A model generated the notes under the pieces. It was not told the origin of the DNA and made no database searches. It saw only the letters and a list, made by a program, of their open reading frames with translations. The translations under genes were made by a program, and so were the position numbers. Below are positions 1 to 7,959 of a DNA stretch of 49,556 nucleotides, piece by piece. The stretch covers positions 1-49,556 of the forward strand of contig PMCS01000012.1 of assembly GCA_003154195.1 (NCBI GenBank). Reading direction: 5' to 3'. Every line of letters starts with the position of its first letter. Position 1 is the stretch's first letter. This stretch comes from Candidatus Omnitrophota bacterium (GTDB lineage Bacteria > Omnitrophota > Gorgyraeia > Duberdicusellales > 4484-171).

Positions 1-534
1 ATCGCGGCATACGGCGGTTTGCGCTGTTTCGAATTTGGTCCGGGCCGCGCGGTGAAGGCCACATCGGTAAAGACAACCCGTTCCGTGCTCGAAGATCTCG
101 ATAACATGCTGATGCTGTTTTACACGGGGAAGACGCGGCAGGCCTCGAGCATTCTCTCGCAGCAAAAATCCAACATCGGCGACAAGGTTGAGGTGCTGCA
201 ACAAATGGCGAAACAGGCGCAGCAGGTGCGGCAGTTGATCGAGGCGTCGGACATTGATGGGTTGGGCGCGATCCTGCACCAGGGCTGGGAAGCCAAGCGA
301 AAACTCGCGCAAGGCGTCAGCAGCTCGGAGCTGGACGAGATTTACGAGCGGGCCGTGAAGGCCGGGGCGGTGGGCGGCAAGATTTCCGGGGCCGGGGGCG
401 GTGGATTCTTCCTGTTATGTGTGCCCAGCGACAAGCGGCAGGCGGTGCGCCAGGCATTGGCCAATTTGCGCGAGATGCCCTTCCGGTTGGAACGCGGAGG
501 CAGTCGCATCGTGGTGAACATGCAAAGGTATTGA
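1..534 (+). CDS. hddA: GHMP-family sugar kinase, C-terminal part (heptose 7-phosphate kinase, HddA-like); 5' end outside window
   Basis: The frame is open from base 1, so the gene enters from the left and only about 177 C-terminal residues are present. The protein carries YGGLRCFEF and the glycine-rich GHMP motif 3 (GGKISGAGGGGFFLL) about 35 residues before the C terminus. Kinases of this type phosphorylate D-glycero-D-manno-heptose 7-phosphate in the cytoplasm on the way to ADP- or GDP-heptose for LPS or S-layer glycans. The GmhA-like isomerase starts at the very next base, which supports the heptose assignment over other GHMP kinases. Codons end mostly in G or C, unlike the genes after 1.2 kb. 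The N-terminal ATP site cannot be checked here. Confidence 0.75.
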   Translation: MAAYGGLRCFEFGPGRAVKATSVKTTRSVLEDLDNMLMLFYTGKTRQASSILSQQKSNIGDKVEVLQQMAKQAQQVRQLIEASDIDGLGAILHQGWEAKRKLAQGVSSSELDEIYERAVKAGAVGGKISGAGGGGFFLLCVPSDKRQAVRQALANLREMPFRLERGGSRIVVNMQRY

Positions 535-1134
535 GTGATGAAGAACGCAGGCGAATTCGCGAAGGATTACATCAAGGGATTGAAGGATGTATTGGACCGC
601 ATCCCGCTGGGACCGGTGGACGAGATCGTCCGGGCCATCGAGCAGGCCCAGAATGAGCGACGGCAGATTTTTGTCATCGGTAATGGCGGCAGCGCCGCGA
701 CTGCATCGCACATGATGAACGACCTGTGCAAGGGCACCTTGGGCCACCAGGGCGACGCGCCGTGGCCACGATTGCGCGTTATTGCGCTGACCGACAATGT
801 CTCGTTGATGACGGCGTGGGCCAACGACACGGACTACAACCACGTCTTCAGCGAGCCATTGAAAAACCTGGCGCAGCGGGGTGACGTGCTTATTGCGATC
901 TCCGCTTCGGGCAACTCGCCCAATATCCTGGCGGCCGTCGACGCGGCGAAACAAATTGGCGTGAAGGTGATCGGGTTGACCGGATTCGGCGGCGGCAAGC
1001 TGGGGAAGGCGGCGGACATCAACTTTCTTGTTCCGTCAGATGGTTACGGTCCCGTGGAAGACGTCCACATGATTCTTGATCACATTATCACGGGCTACCT
1101 GTACGAGAAACTGAAGGAAACCCACTCCCGGTAA
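535..1134 (+). CDS. gmhA: SIS-domain phosphoheptose isomerase (GmhA-like)
   Basis: A 199-residue single SIS-domain protein with GNGGSAATASHMMND near residue 50, SASGNSPN near 120 and VEDVHMILDH near 180. The last motif carries the conserved GmhA histidine. GmhA converts sedoheptulose 7-phosphate to heptose 7-phosphate, the substrate of the kinase encoded just upstream. Length and motif order fit the family. The usual AEEL segment reads MNDL here, so the acidic residue is shifted or conservatively replaced. The start is GTG at 535, or ATG at 538 directly after; the gene abuts the kinase stop, so the two are an operon and probably translationally coupled. It shares the high-GC codon use of the kinase. 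Confidence 0.75.
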   Translation: MMKNAGEFAKDYIKGLKDVLDRIPLGPVDEIVRAIEQAQNERRQIFVIGNGGSAATASHMMNDLCKGTLGHQGDAPWPRLRVIALTDNVSLMTAWANDTDYNHVFSEPLKNLAQRGDVLIAISASGNSPNILAAVDAAKQIGVKVIGLTGFGGGKLGKAADINFLVPSDGYGPVEDVHMILDHIITGYLYEKLKETHSR

Positions 1135-1138
1135 GCGT

Positions 1139-2083
1139 ATGGGTAAAGGTCTGGCGTTGATCACAGGCGGGGCGGGTTTTATCGGGTCGCACATTACCCG
1201 CCGGCTTGTTAATTTGGGCGCTAAAGTGATAGTTGTTGATAATATGGCGAGCGGCAAAATGAGAAATATAGAAGATGTTTTGGATAAGATATCTTTTATC
1301 CAGAAAGATATTAGAGACGATGCGGCGTTAGCCCAAGCTTTGGCCGGTGTTGATTACATATGTCATCAGGCGGCTTTGCGCAGTGTTCCTAAATCGGTGG
1401 ATAATCCTGCTGAATATAACGATGTCAATGTGACCGGCACATTAAAATTATTTTTGAAAGCAAAAGAAAAAGGCATTAAGAAAATTGTTTGCGCTTCTTC
1501 GAGCTCGGTGTATGGAGAAAGGGTTGATTTTCCCGAGAGGGAGGACGATACCGCCAAACCCATTTCTCCCTATGCGGCTACCAAGTTAATCGTTGAGCAT
1601 TATTCTTACGTGTTTTGTAAATTATACGGGATGGAAATCGCTAATTTACGCTATTTTAACGTATACGGCCCCAGGCAATCCCTCGATGATGAGTATGCCG
1701 TGGTCGTGCCTAAATTTATAAATTGTCTTTTAAAGAACGAGCCGCCGCCGATATATGGCGACGGCAATCAGGAAAGAGATTTTACCTTTGTGGATAATGT
1801 GGTGGATATTAATATCGCCTGCCTCATTAAGGAAAATATAGCGGGGGATGTTTTTAACGTGGGCGCCGGATCACCCAATTCCATTAACGATCTATTGGAT
1901 AATTTAAAAAAAATAATCGGCAGCAAAATTCAACCTGAATTTCGCCCTTCCCGGCCGGGAGATGTGCGCAAGACGCACGCCGATATTTCCAAGGCGAAAA
2001 AAATATTGGGCTGGCAACCGAAGGTAAATTTCAGACAGGGTTTGGAAAAAACGGTGGAATGGTTTAAATCGCATAGCGCATAG
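1139..2083 (+). CDS. NAD-dependent nucleotide-sugar epimerase (extended SDR, GalE/WbpP type)
   Basis: A 314-residue extended SDR. The Rossmann motif GGAGFIGSH is at residues 10-18, the NAD-binding DNMASG near 36, the catalytic serine region CASSSSVYGE near 125 and the YAATK catalytic Tyr/Lys near 150. RYFNVYGPRQ and the late RPGDVRKTHADISKAKK segment are typical of UDP-glucose/UDP-GlcNAc C4 epimerases such as WbpP. It would supply epimerised UDP-sugars for surface glycans. It starts 4 nt after gmhA, so it is in the same operon. The first ~25 codons look like the GC-rich upstream genes, then codon use turns AT-rich. Exact substrate cannot be read from sequence. Confidence 0.85.
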   Translation: MGKGLALITGGAGFIGSHITRRLVNLGAKVIVVDNMASGKMRNIEDVLDKISFIQKDIRDDAALAQALAGVDYICHQAALRSVPKSVDNPAEYNDVNVTGTLKLFLKAKEKGIKKIVCASSSSVYGERVDFPEREDDTAKPISPYAATKLIVEHYSYVFCKLYGMEIANLRYFNVYGPRQSLDDEYAVVVPKFINCLLKNEPPPIYGDGNQERDFTFVDNVVDINIACLIKENIAGDVFNVGAGSPNSINDLLDNLKKIIGSKIQPEFRPSRPGDVRKTHADISKAKKILGWQPKVNFRQGLEKTVEWFKSHSA

Positions 2084-2087
2084 TGCA

Positions 2088-2130
2088 GGGAGCATGCCGT
2101 AAATAAAGAATATTCTTACTTTATGCTCCC
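2088..2130 (+). other. Intercistronic hairpin
   Basis: GGGAGCAT at 2088-2095 pairs with ATGCTCCC at 2123-2130, and the loop holds a perfect AAGAATATTCTT palindrome. It begins 4 nt after the epimerase stop. No run of T follows, so it is more likely an RNA stability or processing hairpin, or a palindromic repeat, than an intrinsic terminator. Confidence 0.5.
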
Positions 2131-2161
2131 GGCGCTTTGCTCGATGCATACCTGGTGAATT

Positions 2162-3097
2162 GTGAATATATTAATTACCGGCGGAGCGGGATTTATCGGG
2201 TCGCATTTATGCGGCCGGTTCTTAGAGCGCGGTGATTCTGTAATCTGCGCAGATAATTTTATTACTGGTTCAAAAGATAATGTCAAAGAATTTTTAACCA
2301 ATTCCAGGTTTCGTCTGATTGAACACGATATATCAACCCCGCTTTATATCGAGGAGAAATTAGATTGGGTTTTTCATTTTGCTTCTCTGGCTTCGCCAAA
2401 ATTTTATCTCGGTTACCCGATAAAAACTTTGAAATCCGGCCTTTTAGGGGCACACAATTGTTTAGGCATTGCTAAGGCCCATCACGCTAAACTTTTTCTC
2501 GCTTCCACCTCAGAAATTTACGGCGACCCTCTGGTCCATCCGCAGACAGAAGAATATTGGGGCAATGTTAATACGATTGGGCCGCGCTCTTGTTATGACG
2601 AATCAAAACGCGGGGCTGAGGCTTTTGTCTACGCGTATCATCGCGAGCATGAACTAAATGTGCGAGTGGTGCGTATTTTTAACACATATGGGCCGTTTAT
2701 GGCTGTTGACGACGGCCGCGTCGTTTCTAATTTTGTCGTCCAGGCGCTAAAAAAGCAAGATTTGGCTATTTACGGTAAGGGTGAGCAAACGCGTTCTTTT
2801 TGCTATGTGGATGACCTCGTGAGGGGGATATTAAGAATGATGGAAGTTGATTATCAATTGCCGCTTAATCTGGGCAATCCCGTTGAATTCAAAGTCATTG
2901 AGCTGGCTCGGCTCGTTCTGAAGCTTCTCAAGTCACGATCTCAGATAAAATATTTTCCTATACCCGAAGACGACCCCAAACAGCGCAAGCCTGATATAAC
3001 CAAAGCAAAGACTTTGTTGGATTGGCAGCCCAGTATCCCTTTAGAAGAAGGCCTTGTAAAAACAATAGAGTATTTTAAGTCTAAAATAAAAAGTTAA
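2162..3097 (+). CDS. UDP-glucuronate decarboxylase (UDP-xylose synthase) family SDR
   Basis: A 311-residue extended SDR. GGAGFIGSH lies at residues 7-15, the serine motif LASTSEIYGDPLVHPQ near 114-129, and YDESKRGAE contains the catalytic Tyr/Lys. The EIYGDP.VHPQ.E.YWG stretch and RIFNTYGP are hallmarks of UDP-xylose synthases, which decarboxylate UDP-glucuronate. It is expected to be cytoplasmic and to feed xylose or a derivative into surface polysaccharide, with the preceding epimerase. The start is GTG at 2162 (MNILITGG); no ATG lies nearby upstream in frame, and only a weak ribosome site precedes it. Confidence 0.85.
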   Translation: MNILITGGAGFIGSHLCGRFLERGDSVICADNFITGSKDNVKEFLTNSRFRLIEHDISTPLYIEEKLDWVFHFASLASPKFYLGYPIKTLKSGLLGAHNCLGIAKAHHAKLFLASTSEIYGDPLVHPQTEEYWGNVNTIGPRSCYDESKRGAEAFVYAYHREHELNVRVVRIFNTYGPFMAVDDGRVVSNFVVQALKKQDLAIYGKGEQTRSFCYVDDLVRGILRMMEVDYQLPLNLGNPVEFKVIELARLVLKLLKSRSQIKYFPIPEDDPKQRKPDITKAKTLLDWQPSIPLEEGLVKTIEYFKSKIKS

Positions 3098-3105
3098 CCC
3101 TTTAC

Positions 3106-3134
3106 TTGATTTATTGTTTTTAGGGAGGTATAAT
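3106..3134 (+). promoter_or_regulatory. Sigma70-like promoter for the PilZ pair
   Basis: TTGATT at 3106-3111 and TATAAT at 3129-3134 are separated by 17 bp. The box lies in the gap after the SDR gene and about 55 bp before the first PilZ start, which has its own GGGAGGGAGA ribosome site. Confidence 0.65.
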
Positions 3135-3188
3135 AAAGTCATAATCAGAAATACCGCTAGATAACCTCATATTTATCCGGGAGGGAGA

Positions 3189-3500
3189 ATGGCCTCAGAT
3201 AACCTTAATGAAAAGCGGTTAACCAGAAGATTTTCCTGCCTTTTATACGGTAATTTTAAATCAGACGCCGACCACCGCGGCTTAGCTTTGTTCCAGAATG
3301 TAAGCGAAACCGGATTGATGTTAAAAGCCTATGATACGCTTATCCCCGGCCAGGAATTGGAAATCAATATCCGGCGGCAGAATTCCATGGTTTTTTCTTT
3401 GAGCGGCCAGGTACGCTGGTGTAGAAAGGAAGGAGATTATTGGCGAGCGGGTATATCTTTTCGGGAACCGGCAGTATTTGATTTAAGCCGAATCGCGTAG
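3189..3500 (+). CDS. PilZ-domain protein 1
   Basis: A 103-residue single-domain protein. RLTRR (residues 10-14) is the RxxxR motif and NVSETG (about 39-44) is the [D/N]xSxxG motif, which together bind cyclic di-GMP. The C-terminal VRWCRKEGDYWRAGISF strand pattern is also typical. It is expected to be a cytoplasmic c-di-GMP receptor. The start at 3189 is fixed by GGGAGGGAGA directly upstream. A paralogue follows 43 nt later, and two HD-GYP phosphodiesterase-type proteins are encoded further along. Its target is unknown. Confidence 0.85.
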   Translation: MASDNLNEKRLTRRFSCLLYGNFKSDADHRGLALFQNVSETGLMLKAYDTLIPGQELEINIRRQNSMVFSLSGQVRWCRKEGDYWRAGISFREPAVFDLSRIA

Positions 3501-3543
3501 TAGATAAAGAGGCGGCTTTAACTAAGGTTCGGAGGGGCTGTCT

Positions 3544-3861
3544 ATGGATAATCCGCAAGATAAAAGAGAAGTGGAAAGAATCTCTTGCTATCTGGAAGGC
3601 GAATTGATATCCGATCACGGAGACTACAACCAGGTGATTCTTTATGATATCAGCGCTGCCGGCGCGGAAGTAAGAACGCACCGGCCGGTGAGGGTAAACG
3701 CCCAGGTGAGAATTAACGTGATTACGAAAAAGCTGACGCCATTTGTTTTGGAAGGAAAGATACGCTGGTGCAAAAAGGACGATGACGTATGGCAAGCCGG
3801 CATTGCTTTTCACCGCCCCTTACCGTTGCCGTTTAACGAAATAGCGCAGTTTATGCATTAA
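3544..3861 (+). CDS. PilZ-domain protein 2
   Basis: A 105-residue paralogue of the preceding gene, with REVER as RxxxR near residue 8 and DISAAG as [D/N]xSxxG near 35. The strand GKIRWCKKDDDVWQAGIAF matches the first protein's GQVRWCRKEGDYWRAGISF. Both c-di-GMP contact motifs are intact. A GGAGGGG ribosome site lies 6 nt before the ATG. The pair probably arose by tandem duplication and is co-transcribed. The stop codon lies in a small hairpin, TTAAGCCtccGGCTTAA. Confidence 0.85.
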   Translation: MDNPQDKREVERISCYLEGELISDHGDYNQVILYDISAAGAEVRTHRPVRVNAQVRINVITKKLTPFVLEGKIRWCKKDDDVWQAGIAFHRPLPLPFNEIAQFMH

Positions 3862-3892
3862 GCCTCCGGCTTAATGAACCAAAAAACATAAG

Positions 3893-3946
3893 AACGAAAG
3901 AGCCGGCAAACTATAAACAATATTTAATTTTTGTTCTTTCGTTTTT
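3893..3946 (+). terminator. Probable intrinsic terminator after the PilZ genes
   Basis: AACGAAAG at 3893-3900 pairs with CTTTCGTT at 3936-3943, which runs into a short T tract. A second CTTTCGTTT follows at about 3952. The loop is long and AT-rich, so strength is uncertain. Confidence 0.45.
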
Positions 3947-3976
3947 CAGTTCTTTCGTTTCCCGGTTATTTTTAAT

Positions 3977-4948
3977 ATGAAACGTTTTATTTTCAAACGT
4001 CTGCTTTTTTCCCTACCCTTGCTTTTAGGAATAACCTTTTTAACTTTCCTTTTTATCCATCTGGCGCCGGGTAATTTTTTCGATAACTTAAGATTAAACC
4101 CGCAAATTTCCCGCCAAACAATCAAACTCTATGAAGAAAAATTTAATCTCGATAAACCGTTTTTTGTACAATATCTCACTTGGCTAAAAAATGTCCTAAG
4201 CGGTAATTTAGGCGACTCTTTCGCTTACAAAGCGCCGGTTTCAAAAATAATTTCTTCCCGGGCGGCCAATACGCTTATTCTTTCCGTATCCAGTATTATT
4301 TTTACTTGGATTTTAGTTATCCCCTTAGGGATAATATCCGCCGTCAAGCGCGATAAATTTATCGATAAACTATTATCTTTTTTTTCCTACCTCGCTATTT
4401 CCACTCCCACATTTTTATTGGCATTTTTGTTTCTTTTTTACGCCACATTTACCCACTGGCTCCCCTTAGGAGGCATGCGTTCGGTTAATTACCAGGACTT
4501 AAATTTTTGGGGTAGATTTTTTGACGTTGTCCGGCATTTGATTATTCCGACAGTTGTTTTATCTTTAGGCAGTATTTTCGGCCTGCAAAGAATTTTGCGC
4601 GCCAATCTTCTGGAAGTGTTAGGTTCTTCCTACATATTGGGCGCTAAGGCGCGAGGTATTACCCCTACCCGTATTATTTATGTGCATGCTTTGAAAAACG
4701 CGTTAAACCCGATGATTACGATTTTTGGGTACCAATTTTCTTCGATTTTAAGCGGCGCCGCGCTCACTGAGATAATCGTCGGTTGGCCGGGATTGGGCCA
4801 GGTTACTTTGGCGGCGGTGATGATGCAGGATTTGTATCTAGTGATGGGTTCGGTGTTAATGGGAAGCGTGTTTTTGATCATCGGAAATTTGCTGGCGGAT
4901 ATTTGTTTAGCTTACGCTGATCCGCGGATACGCTATGAAGAGAGATAA
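3977..4948 (+). CDS. ABC transporter permease, DppB/OppB family
   Basis: A 323-residue inner-membrane protein. It has the N-terminal MKRFIFKRLLFSLPLLLGITFL helix, about six membrane segments, and the cytoplasmic EAA loop GAKARGITPTRIIYVHALKNALNP near residues 220-245 that contacts the ATPases. DADPR-like SYADPRIRYEER ends are typical of peptide/nickel permeases. It forms the membrane channel with the next gene for import of peptides or similar small solutes. No Shine-Dalgarno sequence precedes the ATG. Substrate is unknown because no binding protein is encoded nearby. Confidence 0.9.
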   Translation: MKRFIFKRLLFSLPLLLGITFLTFLFIHLAPGNFFDNLRLNPQISRQTIKLYEEKFNLDKPFFVQYLTWLKNVLSGNLGDSFAYKAPVSKIISSRAANTLILSVSSIIFTWILVIPLGIISAVKRDKFIDKLLSFFSYLAISTPTFLLAFLFLFYATFTHWLPLGGMRSVNYQDLNFWGRFFDVVRHLIIPTVVLSLGSIFGLQRILRANLLEVLGSSYILGAKARGITPTRIIYVHALKNALNPMITIFGYQFSSILSGAALTEIIVGWPGLGQVTLAAVMMQDLYLVMGSVLMGSVFLIIGNLLADICLAYADPRIRYEER

Positions 4949-4951
4949 GTT

Positions 4952-6007
4952 ATGCAAATCATGAAACATCTTGTCAAAAACAGATTAGCCCTGGCGGCTT
5001 TGATTACGCTTGGTTTGCTGTATTTTATGGCGTTATTCGCGCCGTTTTTCGCGTCTTATCAATATGACGCCGACGATTGTTTATATTCCTGGGCGCCGCC
5101 GGCAAAAATACACCCGTTTAGTTTCAAAGATAAAATGTTCCGTCCGTTCGTTTACGGCCAAACTTACCGGATTAACGATTATTACGCCCGGGTCTACCGG
5201 GAAGATAAAACTAAGATTTACCCGATTCGGTTTTTTGTCAAAAACTTTGATTACAAAATCTTTGGCCAAGGGAAAACAAATATTCATTTATTTGGTATCG
5301 ATGAGGGTAAGATTTTTATTCTCGGCGCCGATTTAAAAGGGAGAGATATTTTTTCGCGCATCCTTTACGGGAGCAGAATATCGTTGTCGATAGGCATCGT
5401 CGGCGCCGGCCTGGCGCTTTTGATCGGTTTGTTCCTCGGAGGGATTGCCGGTTATTTCGGCGGGGAAATCGATAACATTATAATGCGCTTCTCGGAGATG
5501 TTTATGATGGCGCCTTATTTTTATCTTATTCTTGCTCTCAGGGCTTCTTTTCCGCCTAATTTGAGTTCGACGCAGATTTATTTATTGATTGTCGTAATTC
5601 TTTCTATTTTAGGATGGGCTCCGGTTTCCCGGATTATCCGGGGCATGGCCCTGTCTTTACGAGAAACCGATTTTGTCTACGCGGCACGTGCTTCAGGTCT
5701 GGGAGATTTCGCGATAATCCGGCGCCATATTTTGCCGCATACTTTTTCATATGTGATTACGGCGTTTGTATTGGATGTGCCTTCGTATATTTTAGGCGAG
5801 TCAGCGTTAAGCCTTATCGGTTTGGGGATACAGGAACCGGAAGCAAGTCTGGGTAACCTTTTATCCCAGGCAATGGGCATTGTCAATATCCGGCTTTTTC
5901 CCTGGATTTTATATCCCGGCCTGGTTATCCTGCTTGTTACGATATGTTTTAATGTGTTGGGCAGCGCCTTGCGGGACGCGGTGGATCCGAAGAGGAAAAT
6001 ATTGTAA
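4952..6007 (+). CDS. ABC transporter permease, DppC/OppC (YejE-like) family
   Basis: A 351-residue partner permease starting 3 nt after the DppB-like stop. TM1 lies at about residues 13-32 and is followed by a long extracytoplasmic stretch to about 130, then the usual block of TM helices. The EAA loop ARASGLGDFAIIRRHILPH lies near 245. GADLKGRDIFSRILYGSRISL is a family signature. The large loop after TM1 resembles the microcin/peptide permease YejE. It heterodimerises with the previous gene product in the inner membrane. Confidence 0.9.
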   Translation: MQIMKHLVKNRLALAALITLGLLYFMALFAPFFASYQYDADDCLYSWAPPAKIHPFSFKDKMFRPFVYGQTYRINDYYARVYREDKTKIYPIRFFVKNFDYKIFGQGKTNIHLFGIDEGKIFILGADLKGRDIFSRILYGSRISLSIGIVGAGLALLIGLFLGGIAGYFGGEIDNIIMRFSEMFMMAPYFYLILALRASFPPNLSSTQIYLLIVVILSILGWAPVSRIIRGMALSLRETDFVYAARASGLGDFAIIRRHILPHTFSYVITAFVLDVPSYILGESALSLIGLGIQEPEASLGNLLSQAMGIVNIRLFPWILYPGLVILLVTICFNVLGSALRDAVDPKRKIL

Positions 6008-6012
6008 ACACA

Positions 6013-6136
6013 GATGATCACAGATGAGAGGAAGCAGATGATCGCGGATAAGATGATAAAATTTCAAATAACAAGTTCCAATATTTGCGATTGCGTTTTA
6101 TCTGTGATCATCAGCATCTTCTAATCTGTGATCATC
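6013..6136. repeat. 13-bp inverted repeats between permease and ATPase genes
   Basis: GATGATCACAGAT at 6013-6025 is present twice in inverted orientation, as ATCTGTGATCATC at 6100-6112 and 6124-6136. Either distal copy can pair with the first to give a long-range hairpin in the 145-bp gap between dppC and dppD. This could attenuate or stabilise the message, or be a dispersed repeat remnant. Confidence 0.6.
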
Positions 6137-6152
6137 AACATATATAAAAATT

Positions 6153-6926
6153 ATGATATTACAAATAAAAAATCTTACCGTAGAATACGCCGCCGGGGTT
6201 AAGGCTTTGGATGGCGTGAGTTTTGACGTTCGCGAAAACGAAATCCTCGGCATTATCGGCGAGTCCGGAAGCGGTAAAAGTACGCTTGCTTATTCCCTTC
6301 TGGGTCTTTTACCTTATGATTGCAAAAAAAACGGCGGTATTATTTTTAACGGTACGGAGATAATTTCTTTGACGGATAAAGAATGGCAAAAATTGCGCGG
6401 CGGTAAAATCGCTTTTATCACCCAGGACGCGGCGAGTTCGCTTAATCCCGTTTTAACCATCGGTTATCAATTCCGGGAAATTTTAAAATGCAAATCGGCT
6501 TTCGGCAGCGATAGGGAAGCCGGGGCAATTATATCAGATTCATTTAAAAAGGTCCGGTTGTTTGACGTTGGGCGTGTAACGAATAGTTATCCTCATCAGC
6601 TTTCCGGCGGGATGCTGCAAAGGGTGTGCATCGCGATGGCAATCGCTCTTTCCCCGCAACTTCTGATTGCGGATGAGCCGACCAGCTCTTTAGACATAAC
6701 CATCGAAAGCCAGATTGTAAATCTATTTAAAGAATTGCGGCAGCAATTGAGTTTGACGGTTTTATTCATTACTCATAATCTTGGTCTGGTAAAGGTTTTA
6801 TGTGACCGAGCGGTGGTACTTAAAGCCGGCAGGGTTAAGGAAATACAGGAAACGTCCGGTCTCTTTGCCGCCCCGCGGGACGAGTATACTAAAAGTTTGA
6901 TTTCTTCGTTAAAGGAATTAGAATAA
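6153..6926 (+). CDS. ABC transporter ATP-binding protein, DppD/OppD family (short form)
   Basis: A 257-residue ATPase with Walker A GESGSGKST near residue 36, signature LSGGMLQRV near 149, Walker B LLIADEP near 168 and the H-loop ITHN. It energises the permeases encoded upstream. It is about 60-70 residues shorter than typical DppD because the cysteine-containing C-terminal oligopeptide domain is missing; the second ATPase (7960-8868) keeps it. There is no clear Shine-Dalgarno site, and TATATA lies only 6 nt before the ATG. Confidence 0.88.
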   Translation: MILQIKNLTVEYAAGVKALDGVSFDVRENEILGIIGESGSGKSTLAYSLLGLLPYDCKKNGGIIFNGTEIISLTDKEWQKLRGGKIAFITQDAASSLNPVLTIGYQFREILKCKSAFGSDREAGAIISDSFKKVRLFDVGRVTNSYPHQLSGGMLQRVCIAMAIALSPQLLIADEPTSSLDITIESQIVNLFKELRQQLSLTVLFITHNLGLVKVLCDRAVVLKAGRVKEIQETSGLFAAPRDEYTKSLISSLKELE

Positions 6927-6930
6927 ATGC

Positions 6931-6985
6931 TCGGTTAGGGCTATGGCAACGATGCCGGTATGGGTAAAGGCAACGGTCAGGGTCT
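6931..6985 (+). repeat. GGTTAGGG-type dispersed repeat (copy 1)
   Basis: GGTTAGGGCTATGGCAACGA, then TGCCGGTATGGGTAAAGGC, resembles the reverse complement of bases 12107-12155 (GGTTAGGGTAAGGGCAATGA...TGCCCGTATAGGG). The core GGCAAnGATGCC can form a small hairpin. It lies just after the dppD stop, in the 137-bp gap before ispH. Confidence 0.5.
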
Positions 6986-7034
6986 AATAAAAATCAAGAT
7001 ATTCCGGTTATTTTTTATCCGCGAAGCGGAGGGG

Positions 7035-7063
7035 ATTATTTTTTTGCGAAATAAAAAAATAAT
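7035..7063 (+). other. A/T hairpin abutting the ispH start codon
   Basis: ATTATTTTTTT at 7035-7045 pairs over 11 bp with AAAAAAATAAT at 7053-7063, with loop GCGAAAT. The 3' arm ends at the base before the ispH ATG. There is no ribosome site between. A near-identical arrangement precedes the AsmA-like gene at 19850-19877. Confidence 0.6.
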
Positions 7064-7903
7064 ATGAAGATTAATTTAGCCAAATCAGCCGGATTTTGTT
7101 TTGGGGTAAAGCGGGCGATTAAGACCGCGTTTGCCGCCGCGTTTTCCGGCGAAACCATCGAGATGCTCGGCGATATCGTCCACAATGAAGATGCGGTGGA
7201 TAAAATTAAAAAAGCGGGTATCAAAAAGATATCGCTCCTTAAGAACGGTAAAAATAAAACTTTACTTATTCGGGCGCACGGCGCGCCTTTAGATATTTTT
7301 ATTAAAGCCCGGGCGCTGGGATATAAAATAATCGACGCGACTTGCCCTATGGTTAAAGAAATACATAAAATTGTGGTTGCCCAGCAAACCCGGGGCCGGA
7401 ATATTATCATTGTCGGGGATAAGGAGCACGATGAGGTAAAGGGCATCATGGGGCAAATCAATCATCGGGCGATCGTCATCGACGCTTTGGAAAATATACC
7501 TTTCGCCGAAATCAAGAAGATTAAAAAAGCCTGCCTGGTCGTCCAGTCAACGCAAAATTTGGAAAAAGTCTTAAAAATCGCGGAAGTTTTGAAGCAGTAC
7601 ATCACCGATTTAAGTTTTTTTAATACCATTTGCAACCCCACCCGCACTAAACAACAGGAAATCAGGGCTATGCCTCTTGAGAATGATGTGATAATTGTCA
7701 TCGGGTCGCGGACCAGCGCCAATACGAGAAGGCTTTATGAAATATCTAAATCATTAAACGCGCGTACTCATTGGATACAATCGGACAAAGAAATCAAACC
7801 GTCATGGTTTAAGGGGGCGGAGAGCGTAGGTGTTACTGCCGGCGCGTCTACTCCCGATGAAGTAACTAAAGAAATTGTCGAAAAGTTAAATAATTTGGGT
7901 TAA
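7064..7903 (+). CDS. ispH: 4-hydroxy-3-methylbut-2-enyl diphosphate reductase
   Basis: A 279-residue enzyme of the last step of the MEP isoprenoid pathway, reducing HMBPP to IPP and DMAPP. The three cysteines that hold the iron-sulphur cluster are present in AGFCFGV (C12), DATCPMV (about 96) and NTICNPT (about 190). The EHDEV glutamate, the two conserved histidines (VHNED, RAHGAP) and VGVTAGASTPDE are intact. Length is normal. Its place between two ATPase genes of a peptide transporter is odd and has no obvious functional link. The start abuts an A/T hairpin. Confidence 0.95.
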   Translation: MKINLAKSAGFCFGVKRAIKTAFAAAFSGETIEMLGDIVHNEDAVDKIKKAGIKKISLLKNGKNKTLLIRAHGAPLDIFIKARALGYKIIDATCPMVKEIHKIVVAQQTRGRNIIIVGDKEHDEVKGIMGQINHRAIVIDALENIPFAEIKKIKKACLVVQSTQNLEKVLKIAEVLKQYITDLSFFNTICNPTRTKQQEIRAMPLENDVIIVIGSRTSANTRRLYEISKSLNARTHWIQSDKEIKPSWFKGAESVGVTAGASTPDEVTKEIVEKLNNLG

Positions 7904-7959
7904 TCGTTGCGTGAATTATTACGCTGTAAATTTATTTGCGTAGCAGGGGAAGGCAATTG

